DNA from: Streptomyces sp. NBC_00258
Lineage (GTDB): Bacteria; Actinomycetota; Actinomycetes; Streptomycetales; Streptomycetaceae
Direction of reading: 5' to 3'
DNA: 64,000 nt
Assembly (NCBI RefSeq): GCF_036182465.1
Contig: NZ_CP108081.1
Span: 2,356,001-2,420,000, forward strand
In this document: positions 32,847 through 41,594 of the stretch, one piece after another
Numbering within the stretch: the first letter of the stretch is position 1
How the letters are laid out: each line of letters begins with the position of its first letter
The notes under the pieces: model-generated
Database searches by the model: none
Told to the model about the DNA's origin: nothing
Seen by the model: the letters and a program-made list of their open reading frames with translations, nothing else
Position numbers and translations under genes: made by a program

Positions 32847-33167
32847 TCAGGCGAGGTGGAACACTTCGGTGAGGGGTTTCATGGCCTCGTCGGGCCTGGC
32901 GCCGTCCAGCGATTCGAAGAACGGCGCCATCTCGGCCTGCCAACGGGCGTTGACCTCGGCGGCCTCCATCCCTGCCTGCGCGGCCGCGAAGTCCTCGGTC
33001 TCCAAGTAGCCGACCAGCAGGCCGTCCTCGCGAAGGAAGAGCGAGTAGTTGTGCCAGCCGGTGGCCGAGAGCGCCTGAAGCATCTCGGGCCACACGGCGG
33101 CATGCCGCTCGCGGTACTCGTCGAGCCGGTCCTCGCGGACCTTGAGCAGGAAACAGACGCGCTGCAT
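32847..33167 (-). CDS. rhaM: L-rhamnose mutarotase
   Basis: This is a 106-residue dimeric alpha/beta-barrel protein of the RhaM/YiiL family. The diagnostic segment YRERHAAVWPEM (with the catalytic His), the HNYSLFLR strand and the C-terminal L(T)EVFHL are all present. It interconverts alpha and beta L-rhamnose, supplying the anomer used by the isomerase. The ATG at 33167 is favoured over an upstream TTG because GGGAG lies 10 nt before it. It lies between the binding protein and the BNR gene in the importer operon. Confidence 0.93.
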   Translation of the reverse strand: MQRVCFLLKVREDRLDEYRERHAAVWPEMLQALSATGWHNYSLFLREDGLLVGYLETEDFAAAQAGMEAAEVNARWQAEMAPFFESLDGARPDEAMKPLTEVFHLA

Positions 33168-33195
33168 GAAGGGCAACTCCCGGGGTGAGGGGGGA

Positions 33196-34281
33196 TCAGA
33201 AGTTGAACTGGTCGATGTTCTTCTTGTCGAAGACGGTCGGCTTGCCGAGGTCGATCACGCCGTCCTTGCCGATGGTGAAGGTGCCCATGTCGCCGGCCTT
33301 GAAGGTCTCGCCCTCCTTGCCCGTGATCTGACCGGACGACAGCGCGACGGCGGTACGCGCGGCCAGCTCGCCGAGCTTCGCCGGGTCCCACAGCTCGAAG
33401 GCCTCGACCGTGCCGTTCTTCACGTACTTGCGCATGTCGTTCGGGGTGCCGAGGCCGGTGAGCTTGACCTTGCCCTTGTACTTCGAGCCCGACAGGTACT
33501 GGGCGGCCGCCTTGATGCCGACCGTGGTCGGGGAGATGATCCCCTTCAGGTTCGGGTTCTCCTGGAGCAGGCCCTGGGTCTGCTGGAAGGACTGCTGGGC
33601 GTCGTCGTTGCCGTACGCGACCTTGACCAGCTTCATGTCCTTGTACTTGGGGTCCTTGAGCTCGTCCTTCATGAAGTCGATCCAGGTGTTCTGGTTCGTC
33701 GCGGTCTGCGCGGCGGACAGGATCGCGATCTCGCCCTTGTAGCCGATCTGCTCGGCGAGGAGCTGGACCTCGGTACGGCCGAGGGCCTCGGCGCTGGCCT
33801 GCGAGACGAAGGCGTTGCGGCAGTCGGCCTTGGTGTCGGAGTCGTACGTGACGACCTTGACGCCGTTCTTCATGGCCTGCTTGAGCGCGGTGCACAGGGC
33901 GCCCGGGTCCTGCGCGGAGACGGCCATCGCGTCGACCTGCTGCTGGGTGAGCGTGTTGACGTAGCTCACCTGGCCCGAGGTGTCCGTGGCGCTGCTGGTG
34001 CCTACCTCCTTGTACTTCGAGCCCAGCTCGGTGAGGGCCTTCTCGCCGCCCTTGTCGGCGGTGGTGAAGTACGGGTTGTTGACCGCCTTGGGCAGGAAGC
34101 CGACGGTCAACCCCTTCTTGGTGGCCGCGTTCGGGTCGGCCTTGCCGGCCGCGGCGTTCGAGGCGCCCTCTTCCTTGACGTCGTCCTTGGAGGTTCCGCC
34201 ACCGCAGGCGGTGAGAGCCAGGGCCAACGAGGTGGTGGCAGCGAGAACCGCACAGGCTCGGCGGAGGGATGACTTGCGCAT
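33196..34281 (-). CDS. rhaS: Rhamnose ABC transporter substrate-binding lipoprotein
   Basis: This is a 361-residue family-2 sugar-binding protein (ribose-binding-like). The lipobox is LTAC (Cys26). The mature N-terminus TVGFLPKAVNNPYF and the AVSAQDPGALCTAL strand match rhamnose-binding RhaS proteins. It captures L-rhamnose outside the membrane and delivers it to RhaP/RhaQ. It follows rhaQ in the operon, separated by a 96-nt spacer containing a dispersed repeat, which may alter expression relative to the membrane components. Confidence 0.92.
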   Translation of the reverse strand: MRKSSLRRACAVLAATTSLALALTACGGGTSKDDVKEEGASNAAAGKADPNAATKKGLTVGFLPKAVNNPYFTTADKGGEKALTELGSKYKEVGTSSATDTSGQVSYVNTLTQQQVDAMAVSAQDPGALCTALKQAMKNGVKVVTYDSDTKADCRNAFVSQASAEALGRTEVQLLAEQIGYKGEIAILSAAQTATNQNTWIDFMKDELKDPKYKDMKLVKVAYGNDDAQQSFQQTQGLLQENPNLKGIISPTTVGIKAAAQYLSGSKYKGKVKLTGLGTPNDMRKYVKNGTVEAFELWDPAKLGELAARTAVALSSGQITGKEGETFKAGDMGTFTIGKDGVIDLGKPTVFDKKNIDQFNF

Positions 34282-34314
34282 GGTGGGTCCTTTACAAGGG
34301 TGAGTACGGTGGTG

Positions 34315-34370
34315 CGCCCCGAAGGGGCGCGGGGAACTGCGCGACCAGCCACAACGGACCCGCAGCCGAC
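34315..34370 (+). repeat. Dispersed intergenic repeat, copy 3 of 6, inside the rha operon
   Basis: A CGCCCC-GAA-GGGGCG hairpin plus GCGGGGAACTGCGCGACC sits between rhaQ and rhaS, in the sense opposite to transcription. Confidence 0.88.
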
Positions 34371-34377
34371 GAACTGC

Positions 34378-35370
34378 CTAACCAGTGGAACTTTGCGCCG
34401 CTCTGCGCCCCGCCCGCGCGATGGAGATCTGCCGCGCAACCCGCGGCCCGAGCACGGACAGAACCAACAGGACACCGGTGACGACGATCTGCGACTGAGC
34501 CGAGACGTCCTGCAGACTCATCACGTTCTGCAGCGCCCCGAGCAGAAACACCCCGGCGATCGCGCCGCCGAGCGTGCCCTTGCCGCCGTCGAAGTCGATA
34601 CCGCCCAGCAACACGGCCGCCACGACGGAGAGTTCGAGTCCGGTGGCGTTGTCGAAGCGGGCGCTCGCGTAGTGCAGCGCCCAGAAGATGCCGGTCAGCG
34701 AGGCCATGAGACCGGTCAGGGTGAACAGGATCAGCTTCTGCCGCTTGACGCGGATGCCGGCGAAGCGCGCGGCCTCCTCACTGGCACCGATCGCGAACAG
34801 CGAGCGCCCGAACGGCGTGGCGTGCAGGGCGACCACGGCGATCGCGAGCAGCACGAGGAAGGGCAGGAACGCGTACGGGATGAAGGTGTCGCCGATGCGT
34901 CCGGACGCGAAGTCCAGGTACTGGGTGGGGAAGTCGGTCACCGCGTCCGAGCCGAGGACGATCTGCGCGATGCCCCGGTAGGCGGCGAGGGTACCGATGG
35001 TGACGGCGAGGGACGGCAGTCCGAGCCGCGTCACCAGCAGACCGTTGATCAGTCCGCACACCACGCCGAGGAGCAGACAGATCGGGATGATCGTCTCGAT
35101 CGTCATGCCCTGGTTCCACAGGGCTCCCATCACCGCGCCGGACAGACCGGCCGTGGAGGCGACCGACAGGTCGATCTCGCCGGAGACCACGAGCAGGGTC
35201 ATCGGCAGGGCGATCAGCGCGATGGGCAGCGTGTTGCCGATGAGGAACGACAGGTTGAGGGCGTTGCCGAAGCCGTCCACGGTGGTGAAGGACAGCAGCA
35301 GGACGACGATCAGAAGGGCGCCGACGACCGTGTCCCAGCGGACGGCGCGCGCGAGAGCTGAGTCAGCCAT
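34378..35370 (-). CDS. rhaQ: Rhamnose ABC transporter permease
   Basis: This is a 330-residue inner-membrane protein of the ribose/rhamnose-type permease family with about 8-10 hydrophobic segments. Family signatures seen are VSGEIDLSVASTAGLSGA and the EAARFAGI segment with GIRVKRQK (ATPase contact). It pairs with RhaP to form the channel. It overlaps rhaP by 8 nt (35363-35370), indicating coupled translation. Confidence 0.9.
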   Translation of the reverse strand: MADSALARAVRWDTVVGALLIVVLLLSFTTVDGFGNALNLSFLIGNTLPIALIALPMTLLVVSGEIDLSVASTAGLSGAVMGALWNQGMTIETIIPICLLLGVVCGLINGLLVTRLGLPSLAVTIGTLAAYRGIAQIVLGSDAVTDFPTQYLDFASGRIGDTFIPYAFLPFLVLLAIAVVALHATPFGRSLFAIGASEEAARFAGIRVKRQKLILFTLTGLMASLTGIFWALHYASARFDNATGLELSVVAAVLLGGIDFDGGKGTLGGAIAGVFLLGALQNVMSLQDVSAQSQIVVTGVLLVLSVLGPRVARQISIARAGRRAAQSSTG

Positions 35371-36403
35371 GGCGGGCGTTCCTCTTCTTCAGGGCGGTCG
35401 CCACGCGCAGGGCGACGATCCGGTCGACCGCGATGGCGAGGATGAGCAGGATGCCGTTGATGGCGAGCACCCAGACCGAGCTGACGCCGAGGGCGGGCAG
35501 CACGCTGTTGATGGAGGTCAGGAGGAGCGCGCCGAGGGCCGCCCCGTAGACGCTGCCGGAGCCGCCGGTGAAGACGACGCCGCCGACCACGACCGCGCTG
35601 ACGACGGTGAGTTCGTAGCCGTTGCCGGTGCCGGAGTCGACGTTGCCGAACCGGGCGAGGTACAGCGCGCCCGCGAGTCCCGCCAGGGCTCCGCAGAAGG
35701 TGTAGGCGGCGAGGATCCGCTTGCGTACGGGGATGCCGGCGAGGCGGGCGGCCTCCGGGTTGGAGCCGAGCGCGTACAGCTCGCGGCCGCTGCCGAAGTG
35801 CTTGAGGTAGTACGCCGTCGCGATCAGCACCGCCAGCGCGATCATCGCCAGCCACGGCACGGCGGAGAGGCCGCCGGAGCCGAAGTCGATGAATCCGTCG
35901 GGCAGGCCCGCCGCTGTGATCTGCCGGGAGCCGACCCAGATGGAGTCGATGCCGCGGATGATGTAGAGCGTGCCGAGGGTGACGACCAGCGCGGGCACCT
36001 GGCCGAGGCTGACGAGCAGTCCGTTGACCAGTCCGCAGCCGATGCCGAGCAGGACCGCGAGGACCACGGCGACGACGGAGTTGCCGCCGCCCTGGAGGTA
36101 GGTGCCCGCGGCGAAGGCGCTGATGCCGAGCGTCGAACCGACCGACAGGTCGACGTTGCGGGTGATGACGACCAGCGACTGGCCGGTGGCGACCAGCACG
36201 AGGATGGTCGCGTTCAGCAGGAGGTCCTTGATGCCCTGCTCGGACAGGAAGTCGCTGTTGCCGATCTGGGTGATGACGATCATCACCAGGAAGACGACCA
36301 GGATGGCGAGTTCGCGCATCTTGAAGACGCGGTCCACCAGCCGGGTCCCACTGGACTTGGGCACCTCGGCGGCGGGGGCGGGATTGGGAGCGGTGACCGT
36401 CAC
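35363..36403 (-). CDS. rhaP: Rhamnose ABC transporter permease
   Basis: This is a 346-residue inner-membrane protein with a basic cytosolic start and about 9-10 hydrophobic segments. The signature ITRNVDLSVGSTLGISAFAAG and the NPEAARLAGIPVRKRI loop identify the ribose/rhamnose permease family. The start is the GTG at 36403, which overlaps the stop of the ATPase gene (GTGA). It functions with RhaQ as a heterodimer. Confidence 0.9.
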   Translation of the reverse strand: MTVTAPNPAPAAEVPKSSGTRLVDRVFKMRELAILVVFLVMIVITQIGNSDFLSEQGIKDLLLNATILVLVATGQSLVVITRNVDLSVGSTLGISAFAAGTYLQGGGNSVVAVVLAVLLGIGCGLVNGLLVSLGQVPALVVTLGTLYIIRGIDSIWVGSRQITAAGLPDGFIDFGSGGLSAVPWLAMIALAVLIATAYYLKHFGSGRELYALGSNPEAARLAGIPVRKRILAAYTFCGALAGLAGALYLARFGNVDSGTGNGYELTVVSAVVVGGVVFTGGSGSVYGAALGALLLTSINSVLPALGVSSVWVLAINGILLILAIAVDRIVALRVATALKKRNARHG

Positions 36404-37917
36404 GCGGCTGCCCTCCCGGTGGCTGCGGCCATCACGGTTTCCTCGGTGGCGTCGGAGCGTGGGATCTCGGCGGTGAGCCGGCCCTCGTGCATGACGAGGA
36501 CCCGGTCCGCCATGCCGAGGATCTCGGGCAGGTCGGAGGAGATCATCAGGACGGCGACCCCGTCGGCGGCCAGCTGGCTGAGCAGCCGGTGCACTTCGGC
36601 CTTCGTACCGACGTCGATGCCACGGGTCGGCTCGTCGACGATCAGCACCTTCGGGCCGGTGGCGAGCCACTTGGCGAGGACGACCTTCTGCTGGTTGCCG
36701 CCCGACAGGGTGTTGACGGTGTCGGCGATCCGCGCGTACTTGACCTGGAGCTTGACGGCCCAGTCGAGGGAGCGGCTGCGCTCTGCGCGCGGGTCCATCA
36801 GGCCGGCCTTGACGGTCGTACGCAGTCCGGTCAGGCCGATGTTGCGCTCGATGGACATGTCCATCACCAGGCCCTGGGCGCGGCGGTCCTCGGGGACGAG
36901 GGCGAGCCCGGCGGCCATCGCCGTGGAGGGCGCGCCGTTCCTCAGCTTCCTGCCGTCGATCTCGACCTCTCCGGCGTCCCACCGGTCGACTCCGAAGACG
37001 GCCCGGGCGACCTCCGTGCGCCCGGCGCCGACGAGTCCGGCGAGGCCGACGATCTCTCCGCGGCGGACGTCGAAGGAGACATCGGTGAAGACACCCTCTC
37101 GGGTCAGCCGCCGTACGCTCAGGGCGACTTCGCCCGCCCGTACGTCCTGCTTGGGGTAGAGCTCGTCGAGGTCGCGGCCGACCATGCGGCGGACGAGGTC
37201 GTCCTCGGTCATGCCGTCGATCGGCTCGCTGGAGATCAGGGCGCCGTCGCGAAGGGTCGTCACCTGCCGGCAGATCTGGAAGATCTCCTCCAGCCGGTGC
37301 GAGATGAACAGCACGGCCGAGCCCTGCTCGCGCAGGGTGCGCACGACTCCGAAGAGGCGCGCCACCTCGCTGCCGGTGAGGGCGGCGGTCGGCTCGTCCA
37401 TGATCAGGACGCGGGCGTCGAAGGAGAGCGCCTTGGCGATCTCGACGATCTGCTGGTCGGCGATGGACAGGCCACGGGCCGGGCGGTCGGGGTCGAGCTC
37501 GACGCCGAGGCGCTTCATCAGGGCCAGCGTCGACGCGTGCGTGGCCTTGTGGTCGATCCGGCCGAGCGCGCGCCGCGGCTGGCGGCCCATGAAGATGTTC
37601 TCGGCGATCGACAGGTCGGGGAAGAGCGTGGGCTCCTGGTAGATCACCGCGATACCCGCGTCCCGGGCGTCGGCGGGACCGTGGAAGACGGTGGGCTCGC
37701 CGTCCAGGAGCACCTGACCGGCGTCCGGTCGGTGCACGCCGGCGAGCGTCTTGATGAGGGTCGACTTGCCCGCGCCGTTCTCTCCGGCGAGTGCGTGCAC
37801 TTCGCCGGGGAAGAGTTCGAGGGACACGTCCCGCAGGGCGCGTACGGCACCGAAGGACTTCGAGATGTCCTTGAGTGCCAGCACGGGGGCCGGACCCGCG
37901 TCGGACCGGTGGGTCAT
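36400..37917 (-). CDS. rhaT: Rhamnose ABC transporter ATP-binding protein (double ABC)
   Basis: This is a 505-residue tandem-cassette ATPase of the sugar (ribose/rhamnose) type. Cassette 1 has Walker A GENGAGKST (about residues 45-53) and Walker B VLIMDEPTAAL. Cassette 2 has a degenerate P-loop (GLVGAGRTE), the signature LSGGNQQ and VLIVDEPTRGID. The degenerate second Walker A is normal for this family. It is the first gene of the minus-strand arm, with a LacI-type operator about 45 nt upstream. RhaT here means the ABC ATPase of the Rhizobium-style nomenclature, not the E. coli symporter. Confidence 0.92.
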   Translation of the reverse strand: MTHRSDAGPAPVLALKDISKSFGAVRALRDVSLELFPGEVHALAGENGAGKSTLIKTLAGVHRPDAGQVLLDGEPTVFHGPADARDAGIAVIYQEPTLFPDLSIAENIFMGRQPRRALGRIDHKATHASTLALMKRLGVELDPDRPARGLSIADQQIVEIAKALSFDARVLIMDEPTAALTGSEVARLFGVVRTLREQGSAVLFISHRLEEIFQICRQVTTLRDGALISSEPIDGMTEDDLVRRMVGRDLDELYPKQDVRAGEVALSVRRLTREGVFTDVSFDVRRGEIVGLAGLVGAGRTEVARAVFGVDRWDAGEVEIDGRKLRNGAPSTAMAAGLALVPEDRRAQGLVMDMSIERNIGLTGLRTTVKAGLMDPRAERSRSLDWAVKLQVKYARIADTVNTLSGGNQQKVVLAKWLATGPKVLIVDEPTRGIDVGTKAEVHRLLSQLAADGVAVLMISSDLPEILGMADRVLVMHEGRLTAEIPRSDATEETVMAAATGRAAA

Positions 37918-37960
37918 GAGGGCTCCTCAACGACGCGGGCGATGCGGCCTCACGACGTCG

Positions 37961-37972
37961 TGAAAGGTTTCA
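37961..37972 (-). promoter_or_regulatory. LacI-type operator for the importer arm
   Basis: TGAAAGGTTTCA is a clear LacI/GalR-type palindrome. It lies directly downstream of the -10 of the minus-strand promoter and 44 nt before rhaT, where a bound repressor would block transcription. Confidence 0.75.
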
Positions 37973-37986
37973 ACTAGGTTGCCGGG

Positions 37987-38016
37987 ACGTTAGGCAGGTA
38001 GCCCAGGTCACGTCAA
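37987..38016 (-). promoter_or_regulatory. Promoter of the rhaTPQS arm
   Basis: On the minus strand, TTGACG (38016-38011) and TAACGT (37992-37987) are separated by 18 bp. The operator at 37961-37972 follows at the expected start-site region. Confidence 0.65.
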
Positions 38017-38088
38017 TGGGTACAGGCCGAAATTTTCGATAGCCAAAGGTCACAACCGAGTCACGGAGAGACGTAATCGTCGGAGGGG

Positions 38089-38117
38089 TTGACAGCCTTT
38101 CGGGCTGCTCATAGCTT
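38089..38117 (+). promoter_or_regulatory. Promoter of the rhaI arm
   Basis: A perfect -35 TTGACA (38089-38094) and -10 TAGCTT (38112-38117) have a 17-bp spacer, a strong consensus-like promoter for Streptomyces. The LacI-type operator begins 7 nt after the -10. Confidence 0.78.
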
Positions 38118-38123
38118 CAGCCT

Positions 38124-38139
38124 TCTGAATCGTTTCAGA
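38124..38139 (+). promoter_or_regulatory. LacI-type operator for the catabolic arm
   Basis: TCTGAATCGTTTCAGA has 8-bp arms with 7 of 8 matching and a LacI-like CG centre. It overlaps the predicted transcription start of rhaI. Together with the site at 37961 it indicates one LacI-type repressor, probably RhaR, controlling both arms. Confidence 0.8.
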
Positions 38140-38224
38140 CTGAACCTCGCACTGCACGTCGTGCGGAAGTCGCGCTGAAGCCGTTCGGACCCGATGTCAC
38201 AACCGAAGTCACAGGAGCCCTGAA

Positions 38225-39385
38225 GTGACCGAGCTTGCCGCGGTGAAGGCCGCCCTCAAGACCCAGGCAGTAGAGACGCCGTCATGGGCGTACGGGAACT
38301 CGGGAACCCGCTTCAAGGTGTTCGCGCAGCCCGGAGTCCCGCGCGATCCTTTCGAAAAGCTGGACGACGCCGCGAAGGTGCACGAGTTCACGGGCGCCGC
38401 GCCGACCGTGGCGCTGCACATTCCGTGGGACAAGGTCGAGGACTACGCAGCTCTGGCGAAGCACGCCGAGGAGCGCGGCCTGAAGCTCGGCGCGATCAAC
38501 TCCAACACCTTCCAGGACGACGACTACAAGCTGGGCAGCATCTGCCACCCGGACGCGGCGGTGCGCCGCAAGGCGCTCGACCACCTGCTGGAGTGCGTCG
38601 ACATCATGGACGCCACGGGTTCGAAGGACCTGAAGCTGTGGTTCGCGGACGGTACGAACTATCCCGGCCAGGACGACATCCGTGAGCGGCAGGACCGGCT
38701 CGCCGAGGGCCTCGCCCGGGTGTACGAGCGGCTCGGCGACGACCAGCGGATGCTGCTGGAGTACAAGTTCTTCGAGCCCGCCTTCTATACGACGGACGTG
38801 CCGGACTGGGGCACGGCGTACGCCCACTGTCTGAAGCTCGGGCCCAAGGCGCAGGTCGTCGTCGACACCGGGCACCACGCTCCCGGGACCAACATCGAGT
38901 TCATCGTCGCGACGCTGCTGCGCGAGGGGAAGCTCGGGGCGTTCGACTTCAACTCGCGGTTCTACGCCGACGACGACCTGATGGTCGGGGCCGCGGATCC
39001 GTTCCAGCTGTTCCGGATCATGTACGAGGTGATCCGCGGGGGTGGGTTCAGTCCGGATGTGGCGTTCATGCTCGACCAGTGCCACAACATCGAGGCGAAG
39101 ATCCCGGCGATCATTCGTTCCGTGATGAATGTGCAGGAGGCGACGGCGAAGGCGCTCCTGGTGGACCGTGAGGCTCTTGTCGTCGCCCAGCGGTCGGGGG
39201 ATGTGCTTGCTGCGAACGCTGTCGTCATGGACGCGTACAACACGGATGTGCGGCCGTTGGTGGCTGAGGTCCGTGAGGAGCTCGGGTTGGACGCCGACCC
39301 GATGGCGGCGTATCGGCGGTCCGGGTGGGCGGAGAAGATCGCTGCGGAGCGGGTTGGTGGGCAGCAAGCGGGGTGGGGGGCGTAG
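38225..39385 (+). CDS. rhaI: L-rhamnose isomerase
   Basis: This is a 386-residue xylose-isomerase-like TIM-barrel enzyme of the RhaI type. Metal and substrate residues lie in LEYKFFEPAF, VDTGHHAPGTNIE, DFNSRFYADDDL and MLDQCHNIEAKIPA. It converts L-rhamnose to L-rhamnulose using Mn2+/Co2+. The start is a GTG at 38225 shortly after the sequence GGAGCCCTGAA. It is the first gene of the plus-strand catabolic arm under a strong, operator-covered promoter. A dispersed repeat separates it from the aldolase gene. Confidence 0.94.
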   Translation: MTELAAVKAALKTQAVETPSWAYGNSGTRFKVFAQPGVPRDPFEKLDDAAKVHEFTGAAPTVALHIPWDKVEDYAALAKHAEERGLKLGAINSNTFQDDDYKLGSICHPDAAVRRKALDHLLECVDIMDATGSKDLKLWFADGTNYPGQDDIRERQDRLAEGLARVYERLGDDQRMLLEYKFFEPAFYTTDVPDWGTAYAHCLKLGPKAQVVVDTGHHAPGTNIEFIVATLLREGKLGAFDFNSRFYADDDLMVGAADPFQLFRIMYEVIRGGGFSPDVAFMLDQCHNIEAKIPAIIRSVMNVQEATAKALLVDREALVVAQRSGDVLAANAVVMDAYNTDVRPLVAEVREELGLDADPMAAYRRSGWAEKIAAERVGGQQAGWGA

Positions 39386-39440
39386 CCGTTGCACTGGGCT
39401 TGACCGGCCCACTCGCCGTAGGACTGCAGGTCGGTGACTG

Positions 39441-39493
39441 ACTGCGGGTCGTCTTCGGCCGATCGCGCAGTTCCCCGCGCCCCTTAACGGGGC
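39441..39493 (-). repeat. Dispersed intergenic repeat, copy 5 of 6 (reverse)
   Basis: On the minus strand it reads GCCCC-GTTAA-GGGGCGCGG followed by GGAACTGCGCGATC. It lies between rhaI and the aldolase gene within one presumed transcript. Confidence 0.88.
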
Positions 39494-39531
39494 ACGGGCA
39501 CACGTACGCACTCTTCTTAAGGACTAGGAAC

Positions 39532-41571
39532 ATGGCACCCCATCCCGAAGCCGCTGCGCTGCTGGCCCGGTCCAATCGGCTTGGCTCTGATCCGCGGAAC
39601 ACGAACTATGCGGGCGGGAACACCTCCGCGAAGGGCACCGACACCGATCCCGTGACCGGTGGGGACGTCGAGTTGATGTGGGTCAAGGGGTCGGGGGGCG
39701 ACCTGGGGACCCTCACCGAATCCGGCCTCGCGGTGTTGCGGATCGACCGGCTGCTGGCGCTCAAGGACGTGTATCCGGGGGTCGAGCGCGAGGACGAGAT
39801 GGTTGCCGCGTTCGACTACTGCCTGCACGGGAAGGGCGGGGCGGCTCCGTCGATCGACACGGCCATGCACGGGCTGGTGGACGCGGCTCATGTGGATCAT
39901 CTGCATCCCGACTCCGGGATCGCGCTCGCCTGTGCGGCCGACGGGGAGAAGCTGACCGCCGAGTGCTTCGGGGACAGTGTGGTGTGGGTGCCGTGGCGTC
40001 GGCCCGGGTTCCAGCTCGGTCTTGACATCGCCGCCGTGAAGGAAGCGAATCCGCAGGCCGTCGGCTGCGTCCTCGGCGGGCACGGCATCACCGCCTGGGG
40101 CGACACGGCCGAGGAGTGCGAGCGGAACTCGCTGCACATCATCCGTACCGCCGAGGAGTTCCTCGCCGAGCGCGGGAAGGACGAGCCCTTCGGGCCGGTC
40201 CTGGAGGGGTACGCGGCTCTCGGCGGCGTCGAGCGACGGGAGAGGGCCGCCGCTCTCGCACCCGTGATCCGGTCGCTGGCCTCGCAGGACCGGCCGCAGG
40301 TGGGTCACTTCACCGACTCCGAGGTCGTGCTCGACTTCCTCGCGAGCGCCGAGCACCCGCGGCTCGCCGCGCTCGGCACCTCCTGCCCCGACCACTTCCT
40401 CCGTACGAAGGTCAGGCCGCTCGTCCTCGATCTGCCGCCGACCGTCGAGCCGGCCGAGGCGATCACCCGGCTGAAGGAACTGCACGCCGAGTACCGCGAG
40501 GAGTACGCCGCCTACTACCAGCGGCACGCCCTGCCCGACTCCCCCGCGATGCGCGGCGCCGACCCGGCGATCGTGCTCGTCCCCGGGGTCGGCATGTTCT
40601 CCTTCGGCAAGGACAAGCAGACCGCGCGGGTCGCCGGCGAGTTCTACGTCAACGCGATCAACGTGATGCGCGGAGCCGAGGCCGTCTCCACGTACGCCCC
40701 GATCGAGGAGTCGGAGAAGTTCCGCATCGAGTACTGGGCTCTCGAGGAGGCCAAGCTCCAGCGGATGCCGAAGCCGAAGCCTCTCGCCACGCGCGTGGCG
40801 CTGGTGACGGGTGCGGGCAGCGGTATCGGCAAGGCGATCGCCGAGCGGCTGGTGGCCGAGGGCGCGTGCGTGGTGATCGCGGACCTGAACTCGGAGAACG
40901 CGGCCGACGTCGCCACCACGCTCGGCGGGCCCGACAAGGCCGTCGCCGTCACCGTCGACGTGACCTCCGAGGAGCAGATCGCCGAGGCCTTCAAGGCGGC
41001 GGTGCTCGCCTTCGGCGGCGTCGACCTGGTCGTGAACAACGCCGGCATCTCCATCTCCAAGCCGCTCCTGGAGACGACGGCGAAGGACTGGGACCTCCAG
41101 CACGACATCATGGCCCGCGGCTCCTTCCTCGTCTCGCGCGAGGCGGCCCGGGTGATGATCGCGCAGGGGCTCGGCGGGGATGTCGTCTACATCGCGTCCA
41201 AGAACGCGGTCTTCGCCGGTCCGAACAACATCGCCTACTCCGCCACCAAGGCCGACCAGGCCCATCAAGTGCGGTTGCTGGCCGCCGAGTTGGGCGAGCA
41301 CGGGATCCGGGTCAACGGCATCAACCCCGACGGGGTCGTGCGCGGCTCCGGGATCTTCGCGGGCGGCTGGGGTGCTCAGCGCGCGGCCACGTACGGCATC
41401 GAGGAGGAGAAGCTGGGCGAGTTCTACGCCCAGCGGACCATCCTCAAGCGCGAGGTGCTGCCCGAGCATGTCGCGAACGCCGTCTTCGCTCTGACGGGCG
41501 GCGATCTCACGCACACCACCGGTCTGCACGTCCCGGTCGACGCCGGTGTCGCCGCCGCGTTCCTCCGGTGA
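39532..41571 (+). CDS. rhaEW: Bifunctional rhamnulose-1-phosphate aldolase / L-lactaldehyde dehydrogenase
   Basis: This is a 679-residue fusion. The N-terminal class II aldolase/adducin-like domain (1 to about 400) carries NYAGGNTSAKG, the metal-binding VDHLHPDSG and LGGHGITAWG. The C-terminal SDR (about 420-679) has TGAGSGIG, NNAGIS and catalytic YSATK, ending in an SDR-like GLHVPVDAG. It cleaves L-rhamnulose-1-phosphate to DHAP and L-lactaldehyde, and the SDR half oxidises the aldehyde to L-lactate with NAD+. Channelling of the reactive aldehyde is the probable advantage of fusion. It overlaps the rhaB reading region at its 3' end, and lutABC lies downstream to take the lactate. Confidence 0.92.
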   Translation: MAPHPEAAALLARSNRLGSDPRNTNYAGGNTSAKGTDTDPVTGGDVELMWVKGSGGDLGTLTESGLAVLRIDRLLALKDVYPGVEREDEMVAAFDYCLHGKGGAAPSIDTAMHGLVDAAHVDHLHPDSGIALACAADGEKLTAECFGDSVVWVPWRRPGFQLGLDIAAVKEANPQAVGCVLGGHGITAWGDTAEECERNSLHIIRTAEEFLAERGKDEPFGPVLEGYAALGGVERRERAAALAPVIRSLASQDRPQVGHFTDSEVVLDFLASAEHPRLAALGTSCPDHFLRTKVRPLVLDLPPTVEPAEAITRLKELHAEYREEYAAYYQRHALPDSPAMRGADPAIVLVPGVGMFSFGKDKQTARVAGEFYVNAINVMRGAEAVSTYAPIEESEKFRIEYWALEEAKLQRMPKPKPLATRVALVTGAGSGIGKAIAERLVAEGACVVIADLNSENAADVATTLGGPDKAVAVTVDVTSEEQIAEAFKAAVLAFGGVDLVVNNAGISISKPLLETTAKDWDLQHDIMARGSFLVSREAARVMIAQGLGGDVVYIASKNAVFAGPNNIAYSATKADQAHQVRLLAAELGEHGIRVNGINPDGVVRGSGIFAGGWGAQRAATYGIEEEKLGEFYAQRTILKREVLPEHVANAVFALTGGDLTHTTGLHVPVDAGVAAAFLR

Positions 41572-41594
41572 CGAACGTGACTCAGGAGGCGGCT

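Noticed and set aside
34997..37159. Long plus-strand open frame across the rhamnose permease and ATPase genes.
   Set aside because: It is a shadow of rhaQ, rhaP and rhaT, which have complete motifs and coupled start/stop overlaps on the minus strand.
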